Origin: DASSSY01 sp035708205
GTDB lineage: Bacteria; Bacteroidota; Bacteroidia; Chitinophagales; Chitinophagaceae
Reading direction: 5' to 3'
Assembly (NCBI GenBank): GCA_035708205.1
Contig: DASSSY010000006.1
Span: 517,344-581,343, forward strand
Length of the DNA stretch: 64,000 nt
Made by a program: the position numbers and the translations under genes. Of this stretch, positions 43,512-52,449 are shown piece after piece. The notes under the pieces were generated by a model. It was not told the origin of the DNA, ran no database searches, and saw only the letters and a program-made list of their open reading frames with translations. Numbering within the stretch: position 1 is the stretch's first letter; the number at the start of each line of letters is the position of its first letter.

Positions 43512-44528
43512 ATGAAAAACAAGGCTTCTCTCTTATTGGCCATAGAGTCATCCTGTGATGAGACCAGCGCCGCCGTTTTTGAAAACGAGGTCCTGCTCAG
43601 TAATGTCACGGCCACGCAGAAAGTGCATGAAGCGTTCGGCGGGGTAGTGCCGGAGCTGGCTTCCCGAGCCCATATTCAGAACATCATACCGGTGGTTTCC
43701 GAGGCCTTAAAAAAGGCCGGTAAGGAAGCCGCGGATTTAACCGCCATTGGCTTTACACAGGCGCCGGGCCTGATCGGCTCTTTGCTGGTGGGGGTTTGTT
43801 TTGCCAAAGGCATGGCGCAGGCCCTGGACATTCCGCTGATCGCCGTTAATCATCTGCAGGCGCATGTGCTGGCCCACTGGATAGAGGCCCCCAGGCCGGC
43901 TTTCCCGTTTTTATGCCTCACGGTTTCCGGCGGGCATACCCAAATTGTGAAAGTCAATGATCACCTGGATATGGAAATTATCGGCAAAACCATTGATGAT
44001 GCGGCGGGAGAGGCTTTTGATAAAATAGCCAAAATGTTGGGATTGCCTTACCCCGGCGGGCCGCTGGTCGATAAATACGCGCGGGACGGTGATCCTCATG
44101 CCTTTACTTTCCCTGTTCCGGAAATGAAGGGCTATGATTTCAGCTTTAGCGGCATTAAAACGGCCGTTCTGTATTTTTTGCAAAAACAGAAGCAGGCCGA
44201 CCCCGGTTTTATTCAGGATAATCTCAGGGATATTTGCGCTTCCGTTCAGTACACGATTGTCAGGGCGCTGATGATCAAATTAGAAAAAGCGGCAAAGGAT
44301 TTGGACATTCGGGAAATCGGCATTGGCGGCGGCGTCTCGGCCAATTCCGGATTGAGGGACGCTTTGGTGGCCTACGGCAGGAAGCATAACTGGAAAACCT
44401 ATTTGCCCGCTTTCCAGTTTTGTACGGATAACGCGGCCATGATCGGTATGACGGCTTATTATAAAATGCTGCGGGGACGGTTTGCCGATCTGGCGGTCGT
44501 GCCGGCGGCAAAGGTTTCCTGGCAATAA
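43512..44528 (+). CDS. tsaD: tRNA N6-adenosine threonylcarbamoyltransferase
   Basis: The 338-residue product transfers threonylcarbamoyl to A37 of ANN-decoding tRNAs in the TsaB-TsaD-TsaE complex. LLAIESSCDETSAAV is the ASKHA nucleotide-binding start, NHLQAHVLAHW (H114, H118) gives the metal-binding histidines, and FLCLTVSGGHTQIVKV and GISFSFSGIKTAV-type (here YDFSFSGIKTAV) blocks follow. IGGGVSANSGLRDAL is near the end. The ATG at 43512 is chosen because the conserved N-terminus begins there. trmN6 starts 7 nt downstream, so two tRNA-modification genes are coupled. Confidence 0.97.
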   Translation: MKNKASLLLAIESSCDETSAAVFENEVLLSNVTATQKVHEAFGGVVPELASRAHIQNIIPVVSEALKKAGKEAADLTAIGFTQAPGLIGSLLVGVCFAKGMAQALDIPLIAVNHLQAHVLAHWIEAPRPAFPFLCLTVSGGHTQIVKVNDHLDMEIIGKTIDDAAGEAFDKIAKMLGLPYPGGPLVDKYARDGDPHAFTFPVPEMKGYDFSFSGIKTAVLYFLQKQKQADPGFIQDNLRDICASVQYTIVRALMIKLEKAAKDLDIREIGIGGGVSANSGLRDALVAYGRKHNWKTYLPAFQFCTDNAAMIGMTAYYKMLRGRFADLAVVPAAKVSWQ

Positions 44529-44535
44529 AAGATTT

Positions 44536-45258
44536 ATGGCAAATTCCTGGTTCCAGTTTAAGCGGTTTAAGATTAGTCAGGAACATGCCGCCATGAAGAT
44601 ATCAACGGATGCCTGTATTTTCGGTGCCTGGCTGAACACGCTTTTTAAGGACGAAATGTTCGAGGTCCTGGATGTCGGTACCGGCACGGGCCTGCTGTCT
44701 TTGATGTTCCTGCAGGAAAACCCTGGAAGCCGCGTATGGGCTTTGGAGCCCGAAGCTGCTGCGGCGCAGGATGCCCTCGCTAATTTTGAACGTTCTGGCT
44801 GGAAAGACAATATTATTTTAGAAACCGTCACCTTAGGGGAATTTGCGCAAAAAAGTGAAAAACGGTTCGATCTGGTCATATCGAATCCTCCTTTTTTTCA
44901 AAACCAGCTAAAGGCGGAGCGGCGGGACCGGAATATGGCCCGGCATGATGCGCTTCCGCCGGGAGAGCTGGCGGAGGGGGCCTGGCGCCTGGCCAACGCT
45001 GAAGGCTTCCTGGCCGTTATCTACCCGGATACGGTCTGGAAAGCATGGACGAAAGCAGCGGAAGCTCAAGGCTGGCATTTATGGCATCAGCTTAATATCC
45101 TGCCGGCGCCCCATAAGGCGGTTAACCGGATCTGCGGCGTGTTCGGGCGCCGGCGGACCGGGCATGCGCCTTTGGTTACACCGTTGCTGATCCGGGAAGG
45201 CCATCAGTATACAGGGCGCTTTAAATCGCTTTTGCAACCCTATTATTTGAACCTGTAG
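44536..45258 (+). CDS. trmN6: tRNA1(Val) adenine-37 N6-methyltransferase family
   Basis: The 240-residue product has a SAM-binding Rossmann domain: FKISQEHAAMKISTDACIFGAWL at the N-terminus, VLDVGTGTGLLSLMFLQ (motif I) and the catalytic SNPPFF (motif IV). Proteins of this layout (YfiC/TrmN6) methylate N6 of A37 in tRNA1-Val. The ATG at 44536 gives the family N-terminus and lies 7 nt after tsaD; an upstream Met would overlap tsaD by 47 nt. Substrate assignment relies on the family. Confidence 0.88.
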   Translation: MANSWFQFKRFKISQEHAAMKISTDACIFGAWLNTLFKDEMFEVLDVGTGTGLLSLMFLQENPGSRVWALEPEAAAAQDALANFERSGWKDNIILETVTLGEFAQKSEKRFDLVISNPPFFQNQLKAERRDRNMARHDALPPGELAEGAWRLANAEGFLAVIYPDTVWKAWTKAAEAQGWHLWHQLNILPAPHKAVNRICGVFGRRRTGHAPLVTPLLIREGHQYTGRFKSLLQPYYLNL

Positions 45259-45321
45259 GCGCTCATCGCCGTATCCTGGCTTTTTTATAACGGCCGGAAC
45301 GATTTGTAATTTTATTTTTAT

Positions 45322-45329
45322 TACTTTTG
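45322..45329 (+). promoter_or_regulatory. -7 promoter element of the Omp28-like lipoprotein gene
   Basis: TACTTTTG matches TAnnTTTG. Transcription would begin after an in-frame ATG at 45327, favouring the start at 45354. Confidence 0.5.
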
Positions 45330-45353
45330 AAAGTTGATAAAAAGCGTACAAGT

Positions 45354-46274
45354 ATGTTGAAAGGTATTTACCCGGTTCTCATTGCGGGATTATTGTTAAG
45401 CCTGGGGTCCTGTAAGGAACAGCCGGTTATTTTGAGCCATGCCGCCCAGGGGACTGATTCGACTTATGTGGGGGCGGCGGAAACGCCGCAGGCCAAAACC
45501 GTCCTGGCCACCGAGCTGACGGGAGTTACCTGTCCTAACTGCCCTGAGGGAGCGGAAATGCTGGAGACCCTTAACCAGCAGCATGGCGGTAACCTGATCG
45601 TTGTCAGCATTCATTCCGGCGTACTAACGACGCCCATCAATAATTCGGAAGCCCGGAGCCAGTACGATTTCCGTTCCGATGACGGCGACGCCATACTGAA
45701 CCAGGTACTTGGCGGTGATCCGGGCATCAAACCTGTTGTGGCCTTCAATCGCCTGCCGATCGGTACTGATCCCAACAGCAATAAATATTTTATTGACTCT
45801 TACAGCCAGAACTGGGGCCCTAAATTGGGGGACGCTTTTGCCGAGGAAGCTCCCGTAAAGGTGAACGTGACCGTAAGCGCGCAATATAACAGCAGCACCG
45901 GGAAATATGACATCCGGGCTAAGGTGGCTTATAACCAGGCGGTTCCGGGCAAACAACGGTTAAACCTTTACCTGACCCAGGACAGCATTATTGATGTGCA
46001 GCAAACGTCGGACCCCAGCCATCATTATGATGAAAACTATGTTTTCATGAACGTGTTCCGTAAAGCCATTACCGGTATCAGCGGCCAGCCGATCCTGGAT
46101 TCCCTGGCCACTAAGGAGGCCGGGAGGGTTTATATTTTCAATACTTCGGTTGCCCTGGCCCCTCCGCCCCACCAGGACTGGGTAGCCAGGAATATGCATG
46201 TCGTGGCCTTTGTCAGTGAAGAAGCCGCTGATGATATTCATGTTTTCCAATCGGCGAAAACGGCTTTGGAATAG
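45354..46274 (+). CDS. Omp28-related lipoprotein with thioredoxin-like CxxC
   Basis: The 306-residue product has a lipoprotein signal (LIAGLLLSLGSC, lipidated Cys about 20). A thioredoxin-like domain follows with ATELTGVTCPNCPEGAEMLETL, the CPNC motif typical of Omp28-related outer-membrane proteins of Bacteroidota. A beta-rich C-terminal part (about 165-306) follows. It is likely anchored in the outer membrane facing the periplasm or surface. Function is unknown; a disulfide role is possible but the family is poorly studied. It is followed by a terminator. Confidence 0.82.
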   Translation: MLKGIYPVLIAGLLLSLGSCKEQPVILSHAAQGTDSTYVGAAETPQAKTVLATELTGVTCPNCPEGAEMLETLNQQHGGNLIVVSIHSGVLTTPINNSEARSQYDFRSDDGDAILNQVLGGDPGIKPVVAFNRLPIGTDPNSNKYFIDSYSQNWGPKLGDAFAEEAPVKVNVTVSAQYNSSTGKYDIRAKVAYNQAVPGKQRLNLYLTQDSIIDVQQTSDPSHHYDENYVFMNVFRKAITGISGQPILDSLATKEAGRVYIFNTSVALAPPPHQDWVARNMHVVAFVSEEAADDIHVFQSAKTALE

Positions 46275-46301
46275 ATAGCCCTATCGGAGATCTATTGAAA
46301 A

Positions 46302-46332
46302 CAGGCGTTTGAAAAAAGCGCCTGCTTTTTTT
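46302..46332 (+). terminator. Intrinsic terminator after the Omp28-like gene
   Basis: CAGGCG pairs with CGCCTG around an A-rich loop, followed by a run of eight or more T residues. Confidence 0.75.
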
Positions 46333-46435
46333 TGATACCGCATGGGCTCCCTACCCGCGCCGTGGAGACCGGAATTCAGGTAACCGTTCATCAACCAGGA
46401 AAGCCGAAAGTTTTCAGGCTTATATCATTAAGTCA
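46333..46435. other. Non-coding spacer before repeat copy B
   Basis: Part of the 410-bp gap between two convergent genes (46275-46684). No gene is supported; the gap holds the Omp28 terminator, this spacer, repeat copy B and about 110 bp of unassigned sequence. Confidence 0.35.
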
Positions 46436-46573
46436 GGTATTTTATACCGTTCAGATATTTATTTGGCACGATGACTTTTGATCACTTTATTTAAAATCGG
46501 CCTCTTCTGTTGGTGTCCTCACCAACAGGGATGTCGGAGGACAATGACCGTCGGGATGGTATTCTGTGGTTGC
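46436..46573. repeat. Structured intergenic repeat, copy B
   Basis: The partner of 17149-17285 in the same orientation. It begins GGTATTTTATACCGTT and includes ATGACTTTTG, ATCACTTTAT, AAAATC and a GTCCTC..GAGGAC stem around a loop similar to copy A. The two stems keep their pairing while their sequence differs. As with copy A, it lies just beyond an intrinsic terminator. Confidence 0.6.
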
Positions 46574-46684
46574 ATGTCCTTCCAGCCATAAAACCGTGCC
46601 AGTTATGAATCTGAATGGTATTAGCGGGCAAAAATTTGGATTCGGGGGGCTACCGGCAAGAATAATGATCGAAATGTGAGACGC

Positions 46685-47632
46685 TTATGGATTTGCGGAG
46701 AGCAGCTCCGATCTCAGGGCCTTTTTCCGTTCCCGGCCCTGCCGTATGCTCAGTATGATCTGCAGGCTGACCGATAGGAAGATGAGGATCATGCCGATAT
46801 AAAAACCATAACCCAGTTGCGCATTTTCCCGGAAGATCAGAAAAGCTAAGATAATGCCGTACACCGGTTCCAGGTTGACACTGATGGTCGTTGTGAAGGC
46901 CGATAAATGTTTCAGCGCCGCCATGGCCAGCGATTGGCCCCAAACGGTGCAGCAATAGCCTAACAGGAATATCCAGAGATAGTCCCAGCCCGTGGGCAGA
47001 AAGGCCTCGCCGGGCTGCCATTGAAAATAAAAAGGCAGCAGGCAGGAAACAAAGGCGAAGCCGCTGATCATTTCCCAGAACACCAGCGGCCTGGCCGTAT
47101 ATTTTTCCGCTAGCGGCTTATTGAACGCCGTAAAGACGGCGCTGATGACGGCGGCCAGGAGGCCCAGCCACAAGCCCAGCCGGAAGTGCTTCATAGGCTG
47201 CGTGGCATTGCCGGGCGCGTCCCGGTGCAGTAAATAGATACACAGCACGCCGCCTAAGGCGATGCCGCCAATGAGGAGCTCCGCGGCTTTGATCCTGCCT
47301 TTATTGATCAGGGGATCGAATATGGCGATAAAAACGCTTGCCGTGGCTAAGCAGACAACGGCAATGGAGGCGTTGGCCAATTTTATGGAACCGTAAAAGC
47401 ACAGCCAGTGAATGGCATACATGACCCCGATGCCGATCAGCTTAAGCCGGTCCTTTCTTTCAATGATATCTCCCTTACGCCTTAAGAAAATGATGCCGCC
47501 TAAAATGGCTGAGGCCAGCAGCATGCGATACCAGACCAGCACCGGCGCGGAAAGTGAGATGGCCCGGCCTAAAATACCCGTAAAGCCCCACAGCAGAACT
47601 GCTAAATGCATTTTCAGAAAGGCGCTTTTCAT
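46685..47632 (-). CDS. EamA/DMT-family membrane transporter
   Basis: The product (315 residues from MKSAFLKMH) has ten hydrophobic segments arranged as two EamA repeats. The first repeat starts HLAVLLWGFTGILGRAISLSAPVLVWYRMLLA; the second is marked by GLLAAVISAVFTAFNKPLAEKY and NLEPVYGIILAFLIFREN. Drug/metabolite exporters of this type move amino acids, purines or other metabolites; the substrate is unknown. The upstream in-frame Met (47836) would add 68 non-membrane residues and lies upstream of the predicted promoter, so the start at 47632 is preferred. Confidence 0.9.
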   Translation of the reverse strand: MKSAFLKMHLAVLLWGFTGILGRAISLSAPVLVWYRMLLASAILGGIIFLRRKGDIIERKDRLKLIGIGVMYAIHWLCFYGSIKLANASIAVVCLATASVFIAIFDPLINKGRIKAAELLIGGIALGGVLCIYLLHRDAPGNATQPMKHFRLGLWLGLLAAVISAVFTAFNKPLAEKYTARPLVFWEMISGFAFVSCLLPFYFQWQPGEAFLPTGWDYLWIFLLGYCCTVWGQSLAMAALKHLSAFTTTISVNLEPVYGIILAFLIFRENAQLGYGFYIGMILIFLSVSLQIILSIRQGRERKKALRSELLSANP

Positions 47633-47700
47633 GGAAATTAAAGAAGATGAAAGTATTTTGAGATGATGCCTTATGCGGATCTTGAAAGCCGCAGCGAGTG

Positions 47701-47708
47701 CAAAGATA
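47701..47708 (-). promoter_or_regulatory. -7 promoter element of the EamA transporter gene
   Basis: On the minus strand this reads TATCTTTG. The ATG is 69 nt downstream. Confidence 0.5.
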
Positions 47709-47863
47709 ATTTCTTTGCAGATCGTTCGGCCACTTTTTTCTTTCCCTGAAATGCAGTTTCTTTGTGTTTTCAAAATTCCTGTTCGGTGTATCCCGTTGAC
47801 GGATGCCCGGCTGAACGGGATGTTCTTGAAGAACAAAGCTTGAATTTTTATATTACCCGGGAA

Positions 47864-48883
47864 ATGAAATTCTTTACCAGATCAATAAGCGCCATTGTTA
47901 TCTTTATGACGGTCATGGGCGCCGCCGCCTGCTCTTCGGACCATGGCCGTCATGACGATGTCCGGATCCGCTACCAGAGCTACCCGTTCTATAAGGACTT
48001 CGCGGCCGTCGATACGCAGCATGTGGGCCGGAGCCTGGAACGGCTCAAAGCCAGATACCCGCAATTCCTGGATTTTTACCTGGATACGGTTCTGAGCCTG
48101 AATACGGGAGGCCGTTATACGGACACCAATAAAGTATTAAACAGCTTATTGACCTACAAGGATTACCGCCATCTTTTTGATACGGTTCAGCAGGTGTTTC
48201 CCAATACGGAAGCGCAGGACGCGGCGATAAAGGCCGCGTTTAAAAACATGAAATATTACGACCCCGTCTTTAAAATACCGTCAAAGGTTTACTATTTCAT
48301 CTCCTACCTGCATTTGTCGGCATTTACCACGAGCGATACCGTCCTGGGGATCGGGCTGGACATGTTCCTGGGCAGGGATTTCAGTCCCTACGGATCGGTG
48401 GGCATTCCCGGTTACGCCACCATCAGGTTTACAAAAGAAAATATTCCCGTCTGGGCCTGCCAGGTGGTCTATGAAAATCGTTTTCCCTTCGACCCGGAAG
48501 GCAAGGATCTGCTGGCCTTAATGATCGAAAAGGGTAAAGAGATCTATTTCCTGAAAAAGTGCCTGCCGGACGTTCCGGAAAAATTGCTGTTGGGCTTTAC
48601 GGATGACCAGATGGCCTGGTGCCGGAAAAATGAAGTGGCCATATACAATTTCTTCATCCAGCAAAAGCTTTTCTACCAGACCCGGTTGCAGGAGATCATG
48701 CGTTATGTCATGGATGGCCCCAATACGCCGGGTTTCCCGCCGGAAGCGCCGGGGAATTTAGGGACTTATATCGGATGGAAGATCGTGGAAAGCTACGCGG
48801 CAAACCATGGCGGCTCATTGGAAGAGGTGCTGCAGTCAAAGAACCCGCAGCAGGTTTTACAGGAGGCCGCCTATAAACCATAA
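47864..48883 (+). CDS. gldB: Gliding-motility lipoprotein GldB
   Basis: The 339-residue product has a lipoprotein signal peptide ending GAAACSSD (lipidated Cys about 23). It is followed by the GldB domain: VRIRYQSYPFYKDFAAVDT, YPQFLDFYLDTVLS and IGLDMFLGRDFSPY with GIPGY close after. LGTYIGWKIVESYAANHGGSLEEVL stands near the end. GldB is needed for gliding and for the type IX machinery in Flavobacterium, though many non-gliders also keep it. The ATG at 47864 gives the signal peptide directly. The DUF3078 and scpA genes follow in the same direction. Confidence 0.92.
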   Translation: MKFFTRSISAIVIFMTVMGAAACSSDHGRHDDVRIRYQSYPFYKDFAAVDTQHVGRSLERLKARYPQFLDFYLDTVLSLNTGGRYTDTNKVLNSLLTYKDYRHLFDTVQQVFPNTEAQDAAIKAAFKNMKYYDPVFKIPSKVYYFISYLHLSAFTTSDTVLGIGLDMFLGRDFSPYGSVGIPGYATIRFTKENIPVWACQVVYENRFPFDPEGKDLLALMIEKGKEIYFLKKCLPDVPEKLLLGFTDDQMAWCRKNEVAIYNFFIQQKLFYQTRLQEIMRYVMDGPNTPGFPPEAPGNLGTYIGWKIVESYAANHGGSLEEVLQSKNPQQVLQEAAYKP

Positions 48884-48891
48884 ATTGGCAT

Positions 48892-48899
48892 TAGCTTTG
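48892..48899 (+). promoter_or_regulatory. -7 promoter element before the DUF3078 gene
   Basis: TAGCTTTG matches TAnnTTTG and lies 43 nt before the ATG at 48942. Confidence 0.45.
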
Positions 48900-48941
48900 C
48901 GCCTGAAAGCGTTTTGACGATAAAACATGTGTTATTGAATT

Positions 48942-49973
48942 ATGAAAAAAATATCTTTACTGCTCATCGGCGGCCTGGTCTTCGGCACGCAAAGCCGGGC
49001 CCAGATCTCGGATTACCAGCAATTTGTGGAAAAATCGAACAAATCGACCGTCACCAAGAATGTCGATACCGTAGCCTGGATCTATAACGGCGATTTTAAC
49101 CTTGGCATCAACCAGGGCATGCTGCACAACTGGGCGGCCGGCGGCGAGCTGGCCTCGATGACCATTAGCGGGATGTTCAACGGCAACCTGACCCGCTATA
49201 ATCACCGGAAAATATGGGCTACGAACGTCAACGCCGCTTACGGCCTTCTTTATGCTTATTCCAATTCCTTTGTGCCCCGGAAAACGGATGACCGCCTGGA
49301 CATCACCTCCCGGTATGGCTATCAGCTTAAGGACAGCTCTAAATTCTTCATTACTGCCCTGCTGAACGCCCAGTCCCAGTTTACAAAAGGCTATGATTAC
49401 GAAGCGCCCAACTGGCGGGATTTTTCAACCTCAGGTTTCCTGTCCCCCCTTTACATCACGCTCGCGCCGGGCATTGAATACCGCGATGGCAGCCAGTTCA
49501 GCGTGTTCTATTCTCCCGTGGCGTTTCGGGGCACCTTTGTGGATAAATATTACACGACAAGGGACTCTGCCGGCGCTTTCGGCGTTGATTACGGCAAAAC
49601 CTTCCGTTTCGAGTTCGGGTCTTACCTTTCTGCCCGTTATGAGCTCGCGGTGAGCAAGCATTTTTCTTTCCGTACCCGCCTGGACCTGTATTGCAATTAC
49701 CTGGCTAAAGATACCTACCTGAACGGCAGCCTCGTGAAACGGGACAACCCCGGGAATATTGATATCTTATGGGATAACGCCCTCACCTTTTCTTTTGCCA
49801 GGTATTTCGCCATCAATTTCGGCTTAACCGCCATTTACGATAACGATGTGCCTTATGTCAAGACCTATACCGATGAAAATGGGGTGGTGCAGCCCAAGGA
49901 TGAGCCTTTTTCGGGCCTGGGCTGGTGGCAGGTAAAGCAGGTCATGACCATTGGTTTTAATTATAAATTCTAA
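48942..49973 (+). CDS. DUF3078 family outer-membrane protein
   Basis: The 343-residue product has a signal peptide (MKKISLLLIGGLVFGTQSRAQ). The DUF3078 pattern follows: WIYNGDFNLGINQGMLHNWAAGGE, then alternating beta strands such as WATNVNAAYGLLYAYSNSFVPRKTDDRLDI. It ends in QVMTIGFNYKF, a C-terminal aromatic typical of barrels. It is probably a small outer-membrane barrel of unknown function. scpA starts 5 nt after its stop. Confidence 0.88.
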   Translation: MKKISLLLIGGLVFGTQSRAQISDYQQFVEKSNKSTVTKNVDTVAWIYNGDFNLGINQGMLHNWAAGGELASMTISGMFNGNLTRYNHRKIWATNVNAAYGLLYAYSNSFVPRKTDDRLDITSRYGYQLKDSSKFFITALLNAQSQFTKGYDYEAPNWRDFSTSGFLSPLYITLAPGIEYRDGSQFSVFYSPVAFRGTFVDKYYTTRDSAGAFGVDYGKTFRFEFGSYLSARYELAVSKHFSFRTRLDLYCNYLAKDTYLNGSLVKRDNPGNIDILWDNALTFSFARYFAINFGLTAIYDNDVPYVKTYTDENGVVQPKDEPFSGLGWWQVKQVMTIGFNYKF

Positions 49974-49978
49974 GGTCG

Positions 49979-50767
49979 TTGGCACCCGGCGAAATATTCC
50001 AGATTAAGCTGCCTCAGTTTGAAGGCCCTTTTGATCTGCTCCTGTTTTTTATCGAAAGGGATGAGCTGGATATTTACAATATCCCCATCCGGAAAATTAC
50101 GGCGGATTACCTGGATTATATCCATCACCTGGAGTCGCTTAATATGGAGCAGGCCAGCGAGTTCATTTTGTTTGCCTCTACGCTGATCCGTATCAAAGCC
50201 CGGATGTTGCTGCCCCGGAAAGAGCTGGATGCCTCGGGCCGGGAGATAGACCCGCGCGCCGAGCTGGTGGACAAGCTTTTGGAATATAAACGCTACAAGG
50301 CGGCCGCAGCCGAAATGGCCCGGCTGGAAGCCGACCGGCTCCTGTATGAGCAAAGAGGCAACGCGCGGGAAGAGCTGGTACGGCTGGCAGAGGCCAGCGC
50401 CGAAGGAACGGAGTTGTACAGCGTGACGTTGTTTAAGCTGATGAACGCTTTTGAGCGGTCGATGAAAAGGCTCCAGGAACGGCTGCATAAGCCCCAGCAT
50501 GTGGTGGTGAAGTATAATTATTCTTTAGAAGGCCAGCGCAGCTACCTGTACCGGCTGTTGAAGGAAGAAAAAAAATGCTCCTTTGAGGATATCTTCCTTA
50601 ATTGTGAGGGGCGCATTCACGCGATCTTTAATTTCCTGGCCATGCTGGAGCTCATCCAGCAGAAGTACCTGACCATATTGACCGGCGAAGACCGGAATAA
50701 TTTTATTGTGGAATGGAACCGTGAGCGACCGGAAGATACCGGTGCTTCCCCGGATGCCGGGGCATGA
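49979..50767 (+). CDS. scpA: Segregation and condensation protein A
   Basis: The 262-residue product is the kleisin of the bacterial condensin: IKLPQFEGPFDLLLFFIERDELDIYNIPI and ITADYLDYI are the N-terminal SMC-neck-binding signature. The central part is helical (AAEMARLEADRLLYEQR), and a winged-helix C-terminus (FNFLAMLELIQQKYLTI) would bind the SMC cap. I use a TTG start at 49979 (MAPGEIFQIK): no in-frame ATG precedes it, and it lies 5 nt after the DUF3078 stop, which implies coupling. Its SMC and ScpB partners are not in the window. Confidence 0.93.
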   Translation: MAPGEIFQIKLPQFEGPFDLLLFFIERDELDIYNIPIRKITADYLDYIHHLESLNMEQASEFILFASTLIRIKARMLLPRKELDASGREIDPRAELVDKLLEYKRYKAAAAEMARLEADRLLYEQRGNAREELVRLAEASAEGTELYSVTLFKLMNAFERSMKRLQERLHKPQHVVVKYNYSLEGQRSYLYRLLKEEKKCSFEDIFLNCEGRIHAIFNFLAMLELIQQKYLTILTGEDRNNFIVEWNRERPEDTGASPDAGA

Positions 50768-50982
50768 CCGGCCGGGCGAAAGAGATGGCCGGCAGTTGCT
50801 GTAAGCCGGGTGTTGCCGGGCCTTCTTAATAAGCGGCAGCATACGACCGTAAACACGCGGGGCCGGTCTTTCGCGGATCTGGCCCGGTCATGGAAAGAGC
50901 GGGCTGATCAAAAAAAAATGCCGTTTGAACAGTTTTGGCCTGAATTTTGTGCGATAGTTTATTCATAAAATACCTGACCGTT

Positions 50983-51681
50983 ATGTTTAAAAAACTTATA
51001 CTTTCCGTAGCCGCCTGCGCTTTCTTTTGCGCGACCGCCCGGGCGCAAAAATATGTTTCCCTGGGGCCTGTTGCCGGGTTTGGGCACAGTGGTGTTTCTA
51101 ACGGCGATCTTGACCATACGATGAACGTGAAATCCGGTTTCCACCCTTCTTTCAGCGTGGGCCTGGGATTGATCTATGCCAAAGGGCCGCATTGGGGTTT
51201 CGGGGGTGAATTGCTTTATGCGCAGGAGGGTTATCAAAAGAACTTTTCGGATAAGAACGTTTCCGGCCTGAGCTTTGATGAAACGAACAACGCGGGCTAT
51301 ATCCGCCTGCCGTTAAGGGTTTATTATTTTTTCGGCCAGTACAGGCAAAAGGTGCGGCCTAAGGTTTATGCAGGACCTTCATTGGGATTTAATGTCGGCA
51401 ATAAGGTGAAAAGAGAGGCCGATAACGGGCTGATGCAGATGATTGCCGACAATGCGCCCGTGGCGGACTTTAATGCTTTTGACCTGGGCCTCCAGGCGGG
51501 CGCGGGCGTTAACATCACCCTTGGGAAAGCCATCTGGCTAAACCTGGACCTGAATTACTACCAGGGGTTCCTGGATGCCGTTAAAGACCCGGAGCACGTT
51601 GCCAACTTTGATGACGTTAAAACGGGCACTAACCTTAATAACCATCTCCGCCTGCAGGCAGGCCTGCTTTTTGGTTTGTAG
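50983..51681 (+). CDS. Outer-membrane beta-barrel protein (PorT/OmpW-like size)
   Basis: The 232-residue product has a signal peptide (MFKKLILSVAACAFFCATARAQ). Barrel-type alternating strands follow, such as KYVSLGPVAGFGHSG, SVGLGLIYAKGPHWGFGGELLYAQEGYQ and YIRLPLRVYYFFG, ending LQAGLLFGL. This is the Bacteroidota OMP_b-brl_2-like small barrel pattern. Function is unknown. The ATG at 50983 gives the signal peptide; an upstream Met would add twelve residues. A perfect hairpin separates it from hsp20. Confidence 0.78.
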   Translation: MFKKLILSVAACAFFCATARAQKYVSLGPVAGFGHSGVSNGDLDHTMNVKSGFHPSFSVGLGLIYAKGPHWGFGGELLYAQEGYQKNFSDKNVSGLSFDETNNAGYIRLPLRVYYFFGQYRQKVRPKVYAGPSLGFNVGNKVKREADNGLMQMIADNAPVADFNAFDLGLQAGAGVNITLGKAIWLNLDLNYYQGFLDAVKDPEHVANFDDVKTGTNLNNHLRLQAGLLFGL

Positions 51682-51746
51682 TGCGCTTACCCGCGGCCAG
51701 CGGGAAAGACCTGGAAGGATGCCGCCCGGCCGGTATAAAAAGATAT

Positions 51747-51783
51747 AGCAGGGAGGCTGCCTGTTTCGGGCAGCCTCCCTGCT
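51747..51783. terminator. Bidirectional hairpin between the barrel gene and hsp20
   Basis: A perfect 15-bp GC-rich stem (AGCAGGGAGGCTGCC / GGCAGCCTCCCTGCT) with a 7-nt loop lies between convergent genes. The minus-strand side is followed by a T-rich stretch. Confidence 0.75.
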
Positions 51784-51805
51784 TGTGCACCAGCCGCGGG
51801 ATGCG

Positions 51806-52261
51806 TTAGTGAATTTCAATCATTTTCGGCGCTTTCTTTTTAGCGCTTTCCGTTTTAGGAATGGTAAGGAACAGCACCCCCTGGTCATACCGGGCTTTTA
51901 TCTTTTCTTCATCCACCACGTCTTTAGGCAGCTCGAAGCTACGCTGGAAAGACTGGTAGCTGAATTCCCTTCGGGTATAACGGGCGTTTTGCTCTTCCCC
52001 TTCCACCTGCTTTTTCGAAGAGATCGTCAGCAGGTTCCCGTCCAGGGTGACCCGGAAATCCTTTTTCTCCATACCGGGCGCGGCCACTTCCACTTCAAAG
52101 TTGTCACCGGTTTCTTTCACATTTACCGATGGCAACGTCGTTTCCGTGGAAGAGAAGTTCTGGTTATCCCAGTCAAAGAAATCCCGGTTCCAGAAATCAT
52201 CGAACCAGCTTGAGCGCACAGGCATGTTTCTCCTGTTGCCTGTCCATTTTACAATTGACAT
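51806..52261 (-). CDS. Hsp20/alpha-crystallin small heat-shock protein
   Basis: The 151-residue product has the alpha-crystallin domain: PSVNVKETGDNFEVEVAAPGMEKKDFRVTLDGNLLTISS, RREFSYQSFQRSFELPKDV and ARYDQGVLFLTIPKTE. These chaperones bind unfolding proteins. The ATG at 52261 is set by a strong Shine-Dalgarno (GGAGG six bases before it), a rarity in this genome; a TTG six bases further upstream is unlikely. No CIRCE-type operator was seen. Confidence 0.93.
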   Translation of the reverse strand: MSIVKWTGNRRNMPVRSSWFDDFWNRDFFDWDNQNFSSTETTLPSVNVKETGDNFEVEVAAPGMEKKDFRVTLDGNLLTISSKKQVEGEEQNARYTRREFSYQSFQRSFELPKDVVDEEKIKARYDQGVLFLTIPKTESAKKKAPKMIEIH

Positions 52262-52449
52262 GATCAACCTCCTTTTTAAATGGTTAATGAATAAGAAGCT
52301 TCACCGGGAAAAACCACAATTTCTTTACCAGCGCGGCCGGGCCTGACAATTTTGCAAGAATGCTGAAAAAAAATCCATTTACGTGCCTTTCCTGCAGTAG
52401 TTGCGTTTTTACGGGCATGTCCTTAAGCGGGAAAGCGCCCCGAAAAAGG

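Noticed and set aside
46463..46480. Sigma-54 (-24/-12) promoter in repeat copy B (TGGCAC)
   Set aside because: The TGGCAC is not followed by a TTGC at the required spacing.
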